Shown here piece by piece: positions 24,347 to 35,642 of a stretch of 64,000 nt of DNA. Below the pieces are notes generated by a model. That model was not told the origin of the DNA and made no database searches. It saw only the letters and a program-made list of their open reading frames with translations. Source of the DNA: Rhynchonema sp. JSB1_4 (taxonomy: Eukaryota > Nematoda > Chromadorea > Monhysterida > Xyalidae); the NCBI GenBank assembly GCA_030248065.1, contig JASAMV010002141.1:1-64000 (forward strand), read 5' to 3'. Position numbers and translations under genes: made by a program. Positions within the stretch are counted from its first letter, which is position 1; each line of letters starts with the position of its first letter.

Positions 24347-25549
24347 CTCACCACTAGACATAACGATTCCAACGCACAGCCCGAGAACGATGAGTGATTG
24401 TTGAAATGCAACAACCATAGTTCACTGGAATGCGGCTTGTTTAAATGTATCCTGAATAATCTGAATGAGAAAACCATTTGTTCGATGATTGGGCTACGAA
24501 ACGAATTCCCTATCGTATTTACCGGGAGTTTCCACTTACAGCCCCGGGCCCTAAGCGGAAATTGGAGGAAAATGGACTCTATAACGAAAACGAAAAAATT
24601 CAATAAAAGCCCCGGGCCCTATAAGTGGAAACGTTTCCACTGACAGTCCGCGCTTTAAGCGCGGAAAATGGAGGAAGGCGGCCTCTATCTGAGCGTGCTT
24701 TAACGTTCAGAGGAAGTACTGTATATGTATATATGTATGCATGTATGTATCGTCATACTGATTTGAACGATTTTGTAAGTTTACTACTGGTTGAAAAATC
24801 GATGTTCTGGACTGGTCCAAGAAACAAAAACACAATTAGAGCCCTCGAAGCTCTAAGTGGAATCACCGGAACGATATAGAAAGGCACGAAAGAAATACTA
24901 TACGTCTGAGGTTTTCAGGGCCCTATGCTTGGTTATTGGCTCGGCGGGGTTTTTACATAAACTTCTGGAACTTTCCTCTTCTGCTTCTTCCTTTATTTTG
25001 GATATGTGAAACACGACAATGTCACAGCACTTAGCCGATTGAAAAAAAGTAGATTTACCAGAAAGTAAGAACAAAACGACTACAGCTAATTCATTAGTTA
25101 GATTTAGGGAGATGAAAGTAAATGTTTGGTTTTCTTTGGGTTAATGGACAGAAATTTGCGTCCAATTTGGTGGTCCGCTAATATCAAAGCATCCAGACAG
25201 AAGGTCACTACCACCGTCACCGTGAATATGGTACAGAAACACCAGATCATCAGCAAGACCAACACGTAATGACCAGTAATTTCACGTTTGAACATAAGCG
25301 GTACACTAGTGGCTGTGAAGTTGATTGGTGTCCGCTTAATTTGCTCGTCGTACAGTTGGTCTTGGTCGTATGCGTTCAGTAATTAGTGGTTACGTCGATG
25401 ACATTTCCCGGTATAGGGTTGCCGCACAAGTTTTCGAAGTTTGTGCGCCAACTCTATCACAAACTACAACGCAACAAATATTTACTGAACGATCAACATT
25501 CGAGTTGAACTCTATTTTGTGAATTTGAGCCATTATATATTGGCGTCAA
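24347..25549. other. No gene seen; short local repeats
   Basis: Around 24525-24680 are repeated CCCCGGGCCCTA and GTGGAAACGTTTCCAC, a small inverted motif. At 25376-25495 an imperfect inverted repeat begins GTTCAGTAATTAGTGGTT. No exon is supported. Confidence 0.35.
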
Positions 25550-25830
25550 TAGGATGGCACGACAGTCTTATCGCCACTGTTTATTGAACTGGTAAACTTG
25601 TTGTCTCCCCGGTAGACATACAGTAGGTCGTAAAAACTGCTCTGGGCTAGTGATTTTTGCTGTTCGCTAGACCGATAACGATTTGAGCTAATCACATGCG
25701 CTATTGAATGTGCCTGTTTACATCACGGGTTTGCATCAACACATCAATAGGGCGGTGGCATGACTTTGTTTTGTACAACGCCACTAAAATGCTGTTTAAT
25801 AAACTCGTGCACTTGTTTTCTCACCGGTAA
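25550..25830. repeat. Dispersed repeat family, copy 1
   Basis: Segments such as CAACGCCACTAAAAT, ACTGGTAAACTTGTT and ACCGATAACGAT recur here, at 26895-27250 and, inverted, at 29655-29905. The copies are partial and rearranged, so the full unit and its class are unknown. Confidence 0.5.
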
Positions 25831-25869
25831 ACATACTGGTCGATATCAAACTTGGTGATGGGATGTGAT

Positions 25870-26178
25870 CGGATCGGGCTACCTAGTCACATCACGTGAT
25901 GTGGGCCATGGATGATGTTGCAGAGATAGACACATTATATAAAAACAATCTTTATGTCGCGTGCGCGACTGTTGTTTGTGGGCAAGACAGATCCGCTCTG
26001 ATCACATCACGTGATGTGGGGTACCTGGTCACATCACATCAATGCGACTAGGCAGTCCGATCCGATCACATCACGTGATGAGATTACCTGGTCACATCAT
26101 ATCAATGCGACTAGGTAGTCCGATCCGATCACATCACGTGATGTGATTACCTGGTCACATCACATCAATGCGACTAGG
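25870..26178. repeat. 63-bp tandem repeat with CATCACGTGATG palindrome
   Basis: The palindrome CATCACGTGATG recurs at 26005, 26069 and 26132, a spacing of 63-64 bp, with CACATCAATGCGACTAGG between. A looser unit starts at 25880. The array is cut by two miniature elements (26181-26807) and one more unit follows at 26810-26885. Each unit holds a perfect CACGTG box, which may simply come with the repeat. Confidence 0.8.
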
Positions 26179-26180
26179 TA

Positions 26181-26582
26181 TTAGTCGCACAATGACTATA
26201 TGAGAATCCATCCCCATATTTTTCCTACATCGGCAAGGAGGGTTTCTGGCGATTTTTTCAAATTGAATCAGGTTTTGACAAGGAGTTAATTTCTCTTTCT
26301 TTTGCCGCTTTATTTATCGGGAGTGATCAACGTGTGTGTGCTGTAATCGATTTCACACATAAAGCATGTAACACGTAGCTACAGTAACCCGAGCCCGAAC
26401 CATTTCGGTTGCGTAGAATTCAGGGTGAAACTTCTGCACACGTGTGTTTCTCATTCTTCTCACTGATAAGCATGCAAAGTTCTTGTCAAAACCTGGTCCA
26501 ATTTGAAAAAATGCCAAATATCCGCCCTTTCAATGCAGGAAAATTAGGGGGATGGATTCTCATATAGTCATTGTGCGACCAA
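26181..26582. mobile_element. TTGGTCGCAC-family element, copy in the 63-bp array (402 bp)
   Basis: Ends TT[A/G]GTCGCACAATGACTATA are inverted, with TA at 26179-26180 and 26583-26584. Intact neighbouring array units show the empty site GACTAGGTAGTCC. The interior has no recognised gene. Confidence 0.8.
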
Positions 26583-26584
26583 TA

Positions 26585-26807
26585 CAGCACCGGGTGCAAT
26601 TTTAGGCTGAAAGTTGAAGTCGCGTGCACGCGTGTGCACGCGCGTGCGAGACAGTGCAAAGTATAGGCAAAAGTCGAAGTAACTTCGCGTGCACGCAAAG
26701 TTTCGCGCGTGCGCTGGCGTGCGCTGCCTATGTTTTAGCACTAGGAAGTCGCGTGCACGCGCGTGCACGCGACTTCAACTTTCAGCCTAGAATTGCACCC
26801 GGAACTG
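26585..26807. mobile_element. CAG[C/T][A/T]CCGGGTGCAATT MITE, 223 bp
   Basis: The ends are CAGCACCGGGTGCAATT and the inverse of CAGTTCCGGGTGCAATT, with TA at 26583-26584 and 26808-26809. It directly abuts the previous element and shares its TA. The arms contain long alternating purine-pyrimidine runs (CGCGTGCACGCGTGTGCACG), so the element is strongly palindromic. Confidence 0.75.
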
Positions 26808-26894
26808 TAGTTCGATCCGATCACATACGTGACGTGACTACCTAATCACATCACATCAATGCGACTAGGTAGACCGATCCGATCACTAAGTTTG

Positions 26895-27250
26895 ATTTCC
26901 ACCATTGTCTCGCCAGACCGATAACGATTCGAGCTAATCATTGGAGCCGCTGTGTGTGATTGTTTGCACGGGTTTGCATTCAGGTCAATAGGGTCATATG
27001 CTTTTGTTTGTCACAACGCCACTAAAATCCTGTTTATTAAACTGGTAAACTTGTTCGCTCACCGGTACACTACGGTACGTATATGTCGTAAAAATTGCTC
27101 TGGGCTGGTACTTTTTGCTGTTCGGTAAACCGATAACGATACCAGCGGCACTGATGTGACTGTTTACATTACGGGTTTCCACCGAGATCAACAGGGTCAA
27201 ATGACTTTGTTTATCATAACGACACTAACTTACAATTTAACAAACGCACG
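26895..27250. repeat. Dispersed repeat family, copy 2
   Basis: This shares CAACGCCACTAAAATCCTG, ACTGGTAAACTTGTT and ACCGATAACGAT with 25550-25830, in two partial copies. From 27251 to 27731 I see no gene. Confidence 0.5.
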
Positions 27251-27731
27251 CGTTGGCACCGGTATGCGTCCGAACAACATCGCATCAAAGTGGATAACTC
27301 CCCTATTTATGTAAGTCATTTTGGAGACAGCCGCACCGCGCGCAGTGACATTTGACGAGGGTCACATGCCAGCTCACCGTTGTTATAAAAACACGTCGTA
27401 GAATAGCCGGATCTCATAATATCGTTGTGTGTTTCAACTTTGTGACTCTGTTCTCTTGTGTGAATCTATTCTTAGACTCACTTTTATTGCTTTCATTTAG
27501 TTTTGACTGTATCATGCAAACGAAATTTAGAAACCTGGAGTCAGTTTCTGCTCGGTGTAGGTTCACATTCTGCCCAGGTGTAGAATTTTTAACTGTGGAG
27601 TTGACCCAAGACATATAGAAAAAGTAACGCAAACGTCGTTTCATGCGAAATTCAGGCGCTACACAAAATTTTTTGAAAACTCGAAATTTTTCGTCACGTG
27701 ACCCCTCACGTGGGGATCATCAACGCATGTA

Positions 27732-28090
27732 TAGTCCAGCCACGTGCTCATGAGACGACTTTTTTTAAAGCTCGCTTGGCCAGATTCAAAAATGCGCCGG
27801 CAACACGGGTTTTCGCAAACAAAAGAAAGAGATTGGGCCGAGGACATGATGACAAGTTCCAGCTGGCTGACCTCAATTTGTTGCGTGCTTACGCAAACAG
27901 CAGCGTTGTTCAACACGCAAATGTTTTGGGAGTCAAAAGGGATTTTACGCACCGAGGTGGAGAGCGTGTTTTTAAAAAAATACATGCGTTTCTCTTTCTT
28001 TCATTTCCGAAATACGTGGAACCGGAACATTATTGGATCCGTTCAAGTCAACTTCAAAATAAGTCGTCTCATGAGTTCGTGGCTGGACTA
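27732..28090. mobile_element. TAGTCCA-family MITE, copy 2
   Basis: It starts TAGTCCAGCCACGTGCTCA and ends with GTGGCTGGACTA, with TA at 27730-27731 and 28091-28092. It is close to copies 1 and 3 throughout, including the internal shared frame. Confidence 0.88.
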
Positions 28091-28114
28091 TACGAAGGCG
28101 ATTCGGGTATTCTA

Positions 28115-28382
28115 TTGGTCGCACAGTGACTAAATCAGAATTCATCTACCCTGATCTTCAGGTTCAACCTTAACCATTATGCTACTTGTATTTTTGACAA
28201 AACATTTACAGCTAAAAATAATCTAGCAGATCAACCACGTTGCCGCAGGTCTGAAACATTCTCTTTACTACATACTTTGTGTGCGCTCACGTGTGTGCGC
28301 AACGTCATTGCCCCGTCACTTTCCCTCTTCACGATTCAGGAAAAAAATTTGACCAATTCTTATATAGTCATTGTGCGACCAA
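28115..28382. mobile_element. TTGGTCGCAC-family element, 268 bp copy
   Basis: It starts TTGGTCGCACAGTGACTAAA and ends TTGTGCGACCAA, with TA at 28113-28114 and 28383-28384. Single ends of the same family lie at about 11058 and 15085. Confidence 0.8.
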
Positions 28383-28589
28383 TAGCAGGATCTGATAAGC
28401 TGTCAAATAGCTCACCTTTTGTTTCAATCGCTGGAAATTGACGTATGTAGAGGTCCGTATCAACTTTGCGACCAGCGTATGGGTTTTTACCCTGCACGAA
28501 ATGAACATCTTTCATGGTGGTCGAAATTATATGGATTTCCGCAGCAGTATGTACAGTATGTAGTTCACCCACGCCGCATTATTTCAGCG

Positions 28590-29650
28590 CAGGATTGTTT
28601 CAAAAAAAGTGGTTAATTAAAAAATTTAAAAAAATTTTTTGGAAGCTCAGATTTTGCATTTTTTTCAATAAAAAAAGTTGCCCAAAATGGGCTGAAATGT
28701 CCAAAAATGGCCTTTTTCGAGCCAAAAAATTGGCACTTTTTTCTGTGGATGGGACAATTTTTCCAAAATCGCGCCTGCGGCGCCCTGTATTGTCCCCAAA
28801 TCCGTACAGGGATGCGCTGGGCTGGTCTTTTATAGTGATGTCGCACCGATAATGAACTACTGAGTGCTACTACACATGTATATATGCAGGTCTGGTGCAA
28901 AACCGGGCGCGCAAAGTCGATCTGACACGCAAGATTTGGGCTGAAATCCACATTTTGCTGGTCGTATTTCACATATACGGCATTAGATGCATTAAAATAC
29001 GTTGTATAGTCCAGCCACGAACTCATGAGACGACTTTTTTTTGAAATTGGCTTGTGCGGATCCAACAATGTTCCGGTTCCACGTATTTCGGAAATGAAAG
29101 AAAGAGAAACGCACGTATTTTTTAAAAACACGCTCTCCACTCGGTGCGTAAATTCCCTTTTGACTCCCAAAACATTTGTGTGCTGAACATCGCTGCTGTT
29201 CGCGTAAGCACGCAACAAATTGAGGTCAGCCAGCTGGAACTTGTCATCATCTCCCTCAGCCAATCTCTTTCTTTTGTTTGCGAAAACACGTGTATCTGGA
29301 GCATTTTTGAATGCGGCCAAGCAAGCTTTAAAAAAAGTCGTCTCATGAGCTGGTGGCTGGACTATACGGCATGCTACAATACATTAGAGTAACATCATTA
29401 GTTAACATCTATACCTCGCTCAGACTGGTCGGAGACCATAGAATCTGCACAATACTACCGGGTGTCACCACACAAGTTCGGTCTCAGGCGAAAATTTTTC
29501 AATTTTTGAAAAATATGTTGCATCGATTTCATTTATCCTGAAACGTCGCTTGCAACACTTATTCTAATAAAAAAAATTTGTCAAAAAAATCAAACAAAAA
29601 TTTTTTTAAAAAAGCTCGCTAATTAAAAAAAAACAATTTTTTCAACCCTG
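28590..29650. mobile_element. hAT-type element, reverse copy of 15544-16124, with nested MITE
   Basis: It starts CAGGATTGTTTC and ends TTTTTCAACCCTG. The interior aligns with 15544-16124 in inverse orientation. I could not find matching flanking octamers, so one end may be rearranged. The insertion at 29007-29364 accounts for much of its extra length. Confidence 0.65.
29007..29364. mobile_element. TAGTCCA-family MITE, copy 3, with paralogous empty site
   Basis: It starts TAGTCCAGCCACGAACTC and ends TGGCTGGACTA, with TA at 29005-29006 and 29365-29366. The related hAT copy at 15544-16124 has a single TA at this position (15813), so the TA is a true target duplication. Confidence 0.9.
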
Positions 29651-29654
29651 GTCG

Positions 29655-29910
29655 TATCTCACCGAAACAACAAGTGCACAAAGTTTCAGTGGCGTTGAAA
29701 TAAACAAACTGACAGGGTGACAGTCAGCCCACTGATGTCAACGCAAACCCGTGGTTTAAACAATCACATTCCGTGGCGCATGTCAATGGCTCGTGCTGTT
29801 TTACCTAATCGTTATCGGTCCAGCGAATTGCAAACATTATGAGCCCAGGGCAATTTTACGACAAGTTGTACGCCGCTGAAAGAATAAGTGCACCTAGTTT
29901 AAGAATCGAA
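29655..29910. repeat. Dispersed repeat family, copy 3 (inverted)
   Basis: ATCGTTATCGGTCCAGCGAA and CAGGGCAATTTTACGAC here are the inverse of sequences in 25620-25690 and 27090-27140. From 29911 to 30074 no gene is seen. Confidence 0.5.
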
Positions 29911-30074
29911 TTTTTGGTGGGGCCACCGATAAAAAAAAGTCGAGCCCCCCTGGCATCAATATATAATAATGGCTCAAATTCACAATACACAGTTCAGCTC
30001 GAGGTGTAGTTGATTGTATGAGTTTTGGTCGTGCGACAGCGAAATACACAGCAGCCAAGCAACAGTGCACCGCC

Positions 30075-30711
30075 CAGGGTTGGAAAAAAATTTTTAAACC
30101 GGTTTTTTTTGAAAAAAAGTCTCAGGTTCCTTGAAATTTTTACCAAATTTGCCTAAAAAACGCGCAAAAACGCGAAAAAATGCAACCTTAATTGACAAGT
30201 CCACTTTTGTGACTTGGTTTGCATCACCTATGAAGGGTGTGTGTTTACGCCATTTCGATGCGATCGAACAGTCTGGGCTTGTTATGGACCTATGATTGCT
30301 GCTCTGTGGTATCAGACACAACAGTTTGTGGCTGAATAAGTAAGATTCACTCATAAACCACACAGAATTGAGAATATAAGCTGCAGAAATACTTGTCGGG
30401 TCGCTGAATCAGTCGCATATGACCGACCCGATGGGGTATGACATCTAAGTACCATGTAAATACATGCATACTGTGTCTCATGTATCACGGAAGGTATAAT
30501 AACATCATTTGGGTCATCTTAGATACCAAATACATGCCCCAAAAGTGATTTTGTGAAGAAAATTTTTCGACCCTTGAGAAAAAATGACAAAAAATAACCC
30601 CCAAAAAGGCTATTTTTGGACGTTTTAGAACATTTTGTTCCCTGGAAGAATTTTATAAAAAATTATTTTTTAAAAACCTTTTTTTAAAAAAAAATTTTTT
30701 GCCCAACCCTG
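30075..30711. mobile_element. hAT-type non-autonomous element, TSD GCACCGCC
   Basis: It starts CAGGGTTGGAAAAAAA and ends TTTGCCCAACCCTG. The octamer GCACCGCC is identical at 30067-30074 and 30712-30719. It belongs to the subfamily with CGCGCAAAAACGCG near one end, together with 58405-59079 and 60162-60788. Confidence 0.9.
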
Positions 30712-30895
30712 GCACCGCCGGCGCGCGCGTGTAGATAGACATCTATACTTAACTGACTGATGACTGATGATAAAAAAAATTGCCCAACCCTGATTTGGCC
30801 CACAAAGAGAAGCTAATATTTACTTCACAGAATACTCCTTGAAACATCAGTCAGTTAAGTATAGATGTCTATCTACACGCGCGCGCCGGCGGTGC
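30712..30895. repeat. Spacer of a large inverted duplication
   Basis: The flank GCACCGCCGGCGCGCGCGTG (30712) is repeated in inverse form at 30876-30895, and the hAT element on each side is mirrored too. Between the mirrored flanks is a further solitary hAT end (GCCCAACCCTG at about 30782-30792). Confidence 0.7.
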
Positions 30896-31556
30896 CAGGG
30901 TTGGGCAAAAAAAATTAAAAAAAAAGGTTTTTAAAAAATAATTTTTTTAAATTTTTTCGGGGGAACAAAATGTTCTAAAACGCCCAAAATGGCCTTTTTG
31001 GGGTTATTTTTTGTTATTTTTTTGCACAAGGGTCGAAAAATTTTCTTCACAAAATCACCTTTGGGGCATGTATTTCGTATCTAAGATGCCCAAATGATGT
31101 TATTATACCTTCCCGTAATACACGGGACACAGTATGCATGTACCTACATGGCACTTCGATGTCATACCCCATCAGGTCGGTCATATACGACTGATTCAGC
31201 TACCCGACAAGTATTTCTGCAGCTTATATTCTCAATTCCGTGTGGTTTATGAGTGAATCTTGCTTATTCTGCCAGAAACTATTGTATCCGATACCACAGA
31301 GCAGCAATCGTCGGTTCATAACAAGCACAGGCTGTTGGATCGCACCGAAATGACGTAAACAACATTCATAAGTGATGCAAACCAAGTCACAAAAAGTGAC
31401 TTGTCAATTAAAGAGTCGCGTTTTTTCGCGTTTTTGCGTGTTTTTACGCAAATTTGGTAAAAAAAAAATTCCCCGAATCTCAAACTTTTTAAAAAAAACT
31501 TTGAAAAAAACTTTTTTTTAAAAAAAACCTGCTTAAAAATTTTTTTTCCAACCCTG
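30896..31556. mobile_element. hAT-type element, inverted partner of 30075-30711
   Basis: It starts CAGGGTTGGGCAAAAA and ends TTTTCCAACCCTG. It is a diverged inverse copy of the preceding element. Its left flank is GGCGGTGC (the inverse of GCACCGCC) while its right flank is GGCTAAAG, so it does not have its own target duplication. Confidence 0.8.
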
Positions 31557-31955
31557 GGCTAAAGTGCCACCAATTTTCTTCCAAGCCGAAATTCCCGGCA
31601 CTCAACCGGGAAGAGTCCATGCTCCGCAGCAAGCTGCCACCAGTTTACCGACCCTTTTCTGATGGAAGGCTGGATTAACCCGTGCACATACAGCAGTACC
31701 AGCTGCCATTCTAAGCGATCCCCCCGATCCTGCGAAGGCTCATCCCGCAGGCGCCTGCAGGCTCAATGTATATACCACTTGTTTTTGCGGCTTTCATGTG
31801 TGTATAATTTACGTTCGTTTTGTCTTCCGGCCCCGCCCAATTGGAGTTGATCCCAGAACTAAACAGGTCAAACGCTGCTTAATGCTGCTAGTCAACAACC
31901 CACCTTATACCGCGTTTGATCTTGGTATGCGGGTCGAAATCTTGATACGCGGCAG

Positions 31956-33026
31956 CAGGGTTGGATTTAAAAAAATTTTTATTATCGAACTTTTTAAAAA
32001 AAACTTTTTTTTCAAAAATCACTTTTTTATTCCGGACCCCCAAAAAATTGGTTTCTTGAGGAATCAAATTTCTGAAATCATGTTAGCAAGGTATGTTTTG
32101 AGGGACACTAAAGAGAACTTTTCCACTGACTTGCATGTTTACGTAATCACCTGCGATCAAATCCCTTTTGGTCATGACTTTGAGAAATTCGAAGGTAATG
32201 TGTGTGTAATGTGGGTATACATACTGTATGTGACAAATGGAAGACCAACCTTCTGTTTGTGAATTTGGGAATAAATTTGAAGAGAGATAAAGACTCACAC
32301 CATAATCACTTTGTGTCACAAAAGCAACAGATAGCTAATCCACACAACTGCAAACAGGCGAGCAACGTGGAGTGTGTCGATAGCTTACGACACGCTCAAT
32401 AACTGTACAGTATACGGTATGGGGTATCCTATATTATACATGCAGCTATTGTTGGGATGTCTGGGAACTGTGTATGAGTCCACGCCTTTGCGCAAGACCA
32501 GTGACGCGTTGCTGTTTCGGCCCGTAACGCCTGACAGCTTAGGTGATCCGGGCCAGTCGTCAGAGATGAAATCACCGGGTGTACACCCCAAAATGCCACA
32601 TGCTCCAAGAGACTAAATAGTCCCATTGAAACATAAGGCAAATAACGTGCACTGGTCATTTTGCATTCAATGACTGGGTTGCCTTGAGGGCTGCATTGAA
32701 GCAAGCACCTTACCGTCTGACCAATAACATTGGTATTTCTTGCTTCACTGCAGCCCTCAAGGCAACCCAGTCAGTGTATGAGTCCATCACAACACCATTT
32801 TAAACTGAAATATAAGTGCCGCAGGCAATTTTTTGAGAAACATGGGCAATAAAACACATGAAAACATACCTTTTTACGTTAAAAAAGTCAGAAAATAACG
32901 AAAAAAGTGAAAAAATAATAAAAAAAGTGGACTTACTTTTTAAAATTTTAAAATAAAAAAAGTGGCCAACTTTAAAAAAAAAATTTTTACAAAAAATTTT
33001 TTTACTTTTTTTCAAATCCAACCCTG
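31956..33026. mobile_element. hAT-type non-autonomous element, TSD CGCGGCAG
   Basis: It starts CAGGGTTGGATTTAAA and ends CAAATCCAACCCTG. The octamer CGCGGCAG is identical at 31948-31955 and 33027-33034. It ends 100 bp upstream of the CTLD gene start at 33127. The interior matches 13182-13953 and 56540-57284, apart from an insertion at 32483-32774. Confidence 0.9.
32483..32774. mobile_element. Nested insertion flanked by a 12-bp direct repeat
   Basis: Two related hAT copies read continuously through CTGTATGAGTCCAT. Here the segment TGTATGAGTCCA appears twice (32471-32482 and 32775-32786) with 292 bp between. The inserted sequence ends in a hairpin whose arms are TGACTGGGTTGCCTTGAGGG and its inverse. 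The class is unknown; a 12-bp duplication is long for a DNA transposon. Confidence 0.6.
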
Positions 33027-33126
33027 CGCGGCAGACTTACATAACATTTCTTTGTTGTAGTTTACAAAGGCGCATCGTTTTTTCCAGTGTTATTATCAAC
33101 GATTCCACTCTTTCAAGTGCCCAAAG

Positions 33127-35199
33127 ATGTGGATGTCAAAGACGAACGTCATATTTTGCGTCGTGTTGGCAGCTGTATGCGTCCAAGTGGTATTAGGCAG
33201 GGACAAGACATGTTAGTGCATACAAAACTGTAATAATAATTTGTCAGACACTTACTTGACATACTATGTTAGGGCGGCCTTACGTAAAACTAGGAAATAT
33301 GAAATCTTTTACGTGTTAAAACTATATTTTTAGGAAATTTGAGACGAAACAAGGAAATAGGAATTATTTCCTATTTCCTAGTTTTTTTGCAGAACTAGGA
33401 AATGGGAAATAGACATGGTTGTAGAATCAGCAGAACCATAAACAACATCGCTGCTCAATAAAATGTTTTGATGGAGTTGCATGCATGTGCATAATGCATG
33501 CTTGGCTAATAAATGATCCGCCAGTTGTGTTAAACGTAGGCTTGTCTGGTGTCGGGACACGGTGACAAAATTTCATATTTCCCATTTCTTAGTTTCCCAA
33601 AACAACTAGGAAATAGGAAATATTTCCTATTTCCTATTTCCCACTTTTTGAAACTAGGAAATATGAAATATTTCCTGGTTCCTATTTCCTAGTTTTACGT
33701 AAAGTCGCCCTTAACCAACCTCAATGTTTCAGATGTGGCAAAGGGTCGAAAAGGGCGTTGGGTGTTCAACATGCAGTATCTCAAAGATTTTGCTATTGTT
33801 CAGGGAACTGCAACGATCAAGCCCACGGCCACAACACATTGTCGTACAAGGACCATTGTTACTTCTTGGTCAAGTGGAACTACACGAGCTGGGACAGTGC
33901 GACGAAATCGTGTAGAACACAGTTTGGGGGTCGACTCGCCTGGTTGGAGACTCAGGACCTAACCACGACCATGTTCACGTGGCTGAACGAGCAGTGTTAC
34001 AGTCCGATGCCACCCGTTAGTGACAGCGCATGTCTTTCAGTGCAATACTCAGTCCCAGTCATGTGCTACAAGATCCGGTACTAAACTTAGCCAATCACCT
34101 TCAATGAGCAGACCTTACTGGACATTTTGATACAGAGGCGATAGCGTCTCATTTGGTTACGTAACACTTCTATCACTCCAACGCTCTCGTTAAATCTTAT
34201 GTGAAAAAAACTGACTCAAAATTGTAATCTACCACCCAAATAAGAAGCCGAGCCTGATACCAATTTCGAGCAAAAGCGATCGGGTGATGGTGCGCACAAC
34301 GCATTTATACACTTCAGAATGGGATCGTATCCAAATGGATTCGGATTCCCGGACCCAAACTGCCTCATGGATCCGATCAGCCACATCCGTTTCCCAATTC
34401 AGATGGATCTCCCTGATCGGGAATTCAGGACCGAGTCTTGTAGCACAATGTCTGCTCAGTCCTGCAGCAGCTGCTCCACCGAGACAGTAACCTGAAGATT
34501 TTCGTCCTACATACTGCGTAGCTGTACACAGTGGTTTAAAAAATATTCGTTCCAAAAGTTAAAAAAAAATTATCCTGTGGTTGGCACTGTCGACCATTGG
34601 ATAGCATGGTTTTCGTATTACCTGTGCTTTATATGCACTTAAACACATTATGTAACAAAAATACCCCTATTTTTGTACTTGAGCGCTCATTTTTTTATCG
34701 TGTTGGGCAGATTTTGGCTGGAATAAAAAAGAAAATTTTTTAATGAAAAAAAAATTTTTTAAAAAAGGGGCTCGAATAAATTTTTTTATTAACCACTGGC
34801 TGTACGCAGGCGTCATGTCAGCTGCAAAATCTCGGCATTATGATTTGTTAGTCCTACAGTATGTACAGTGCACAACACAGCCACATAATATGTTTTGAAA
34901 AACTTCTGCAGTACGCTCGATGGTGGGTGGGTCTGCAGCAGCGGGACACCTCGGTCGAACCAGCAGGCGGATGGTTTTGGGTGAACGCTGACCATTCGGA
35001 CAGTCACCCAATCGACAAGAACACACCCTGGCTAAAATCACCTGCGCAACCGGACAATTATCCGCCAAATGCCCAGGACTGCGGTAGTTTGACGTATCTG
35101 AAGGATACCAGCAGTTACGGATTGGACGACAATTATTGCGGGGATGGGCTGGCTTACATTTGTGAAACGTTTCATCAAAAGAAGAACATTGATGACTGA
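33127..35199 (+). CDS. Secreted C-type lectin (single CTLD, QPD type)
   Basis: Three exons join in phase: 33127-33211 (start, donor GTTAGT), 33804-34015 (acceptor TTGTTCAG, donor GTTAGT) and 34912-35199 (acceptor TTCTGCAG, stop TGA). The product is 194 residues from the first ATG; a second in-frame ATG two codons later is also possible. A hydrophobic signal peptide (NVIFCVVLAAVCVQVVL) precedes one CTLD with paired cysteines, a WWVGL core, a QPD motif (galactose-type in known lectins) and the closing DDNYC and YICE. It is probably secreted and sugar-binding. Each intron holds an inserted element (33272-33710, 34529-34798), and an hAT element ends 100 bp upstream. Between the first intron's element and exon 2 is another AG (after CAATGTTTCAG) that would give a different frame. 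Confidence 0.85.
33272..33710. mobile_element. Harbinger-type MITE in CTLD intron 1 (TTA duplication)
   Basis: Ends GGGCG[G/A]C[C/T]TTACGTAAAAC are inverted, with TTA at 33269-33271 and 33711-33713. The body is rich in repeated AGGAAATA and its complement. It makes up most of the 592-nt intron. Confidence 0.8.
34529..34798. mobile_element. Short hAT-type element in CTLD intron 2
   Basis: It starts CAGTGGTTTAAA and ends TTAACCACTG. Flanks GCTGTACA (34521-34528) and GCTGTACG (34799-34806) match at 7 of 8 positions. The body is A/T-rich with no gene. Confidence 0.75.
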
Positions 35200-35642
35200 G
35201 CTTCACGTCATATCATCCAATGATACTGTATTGTATCTGATGTGTTTATCCTCAGTTGGTTATGCAATTACAGGCTCTCCCAAAAGATGTTGAGCACATT
35301 TTGTTTATCATTTGACACCGTGTGAACAGAAACATTCGGTTGGACAGCAGAGGTTTCAGGCACGGAGAGTGTAAGGTGTGTTGAATGCTTGACATGTGGA
35401 CTTGTTGGATTAAAGAAATTTTGCCGCTGGGCTAATCTTCCCACAGAATGAACAGTTTCAACTGCGCGTTTGGAGAGTGTTCAGCTGCTTTTCGGACACC
35501 GTGTAGGTACTTACACGTTCATACACCCCTGTCAAGTTACAATTCCGCTTTCTGCTCACAAATTTACGATTCCCATACCATATCACAGGGAAAACCGTAA
35601 ATTTACTCGTATTTAACCAGGTTTACGCTAGTGTAAAAGATA

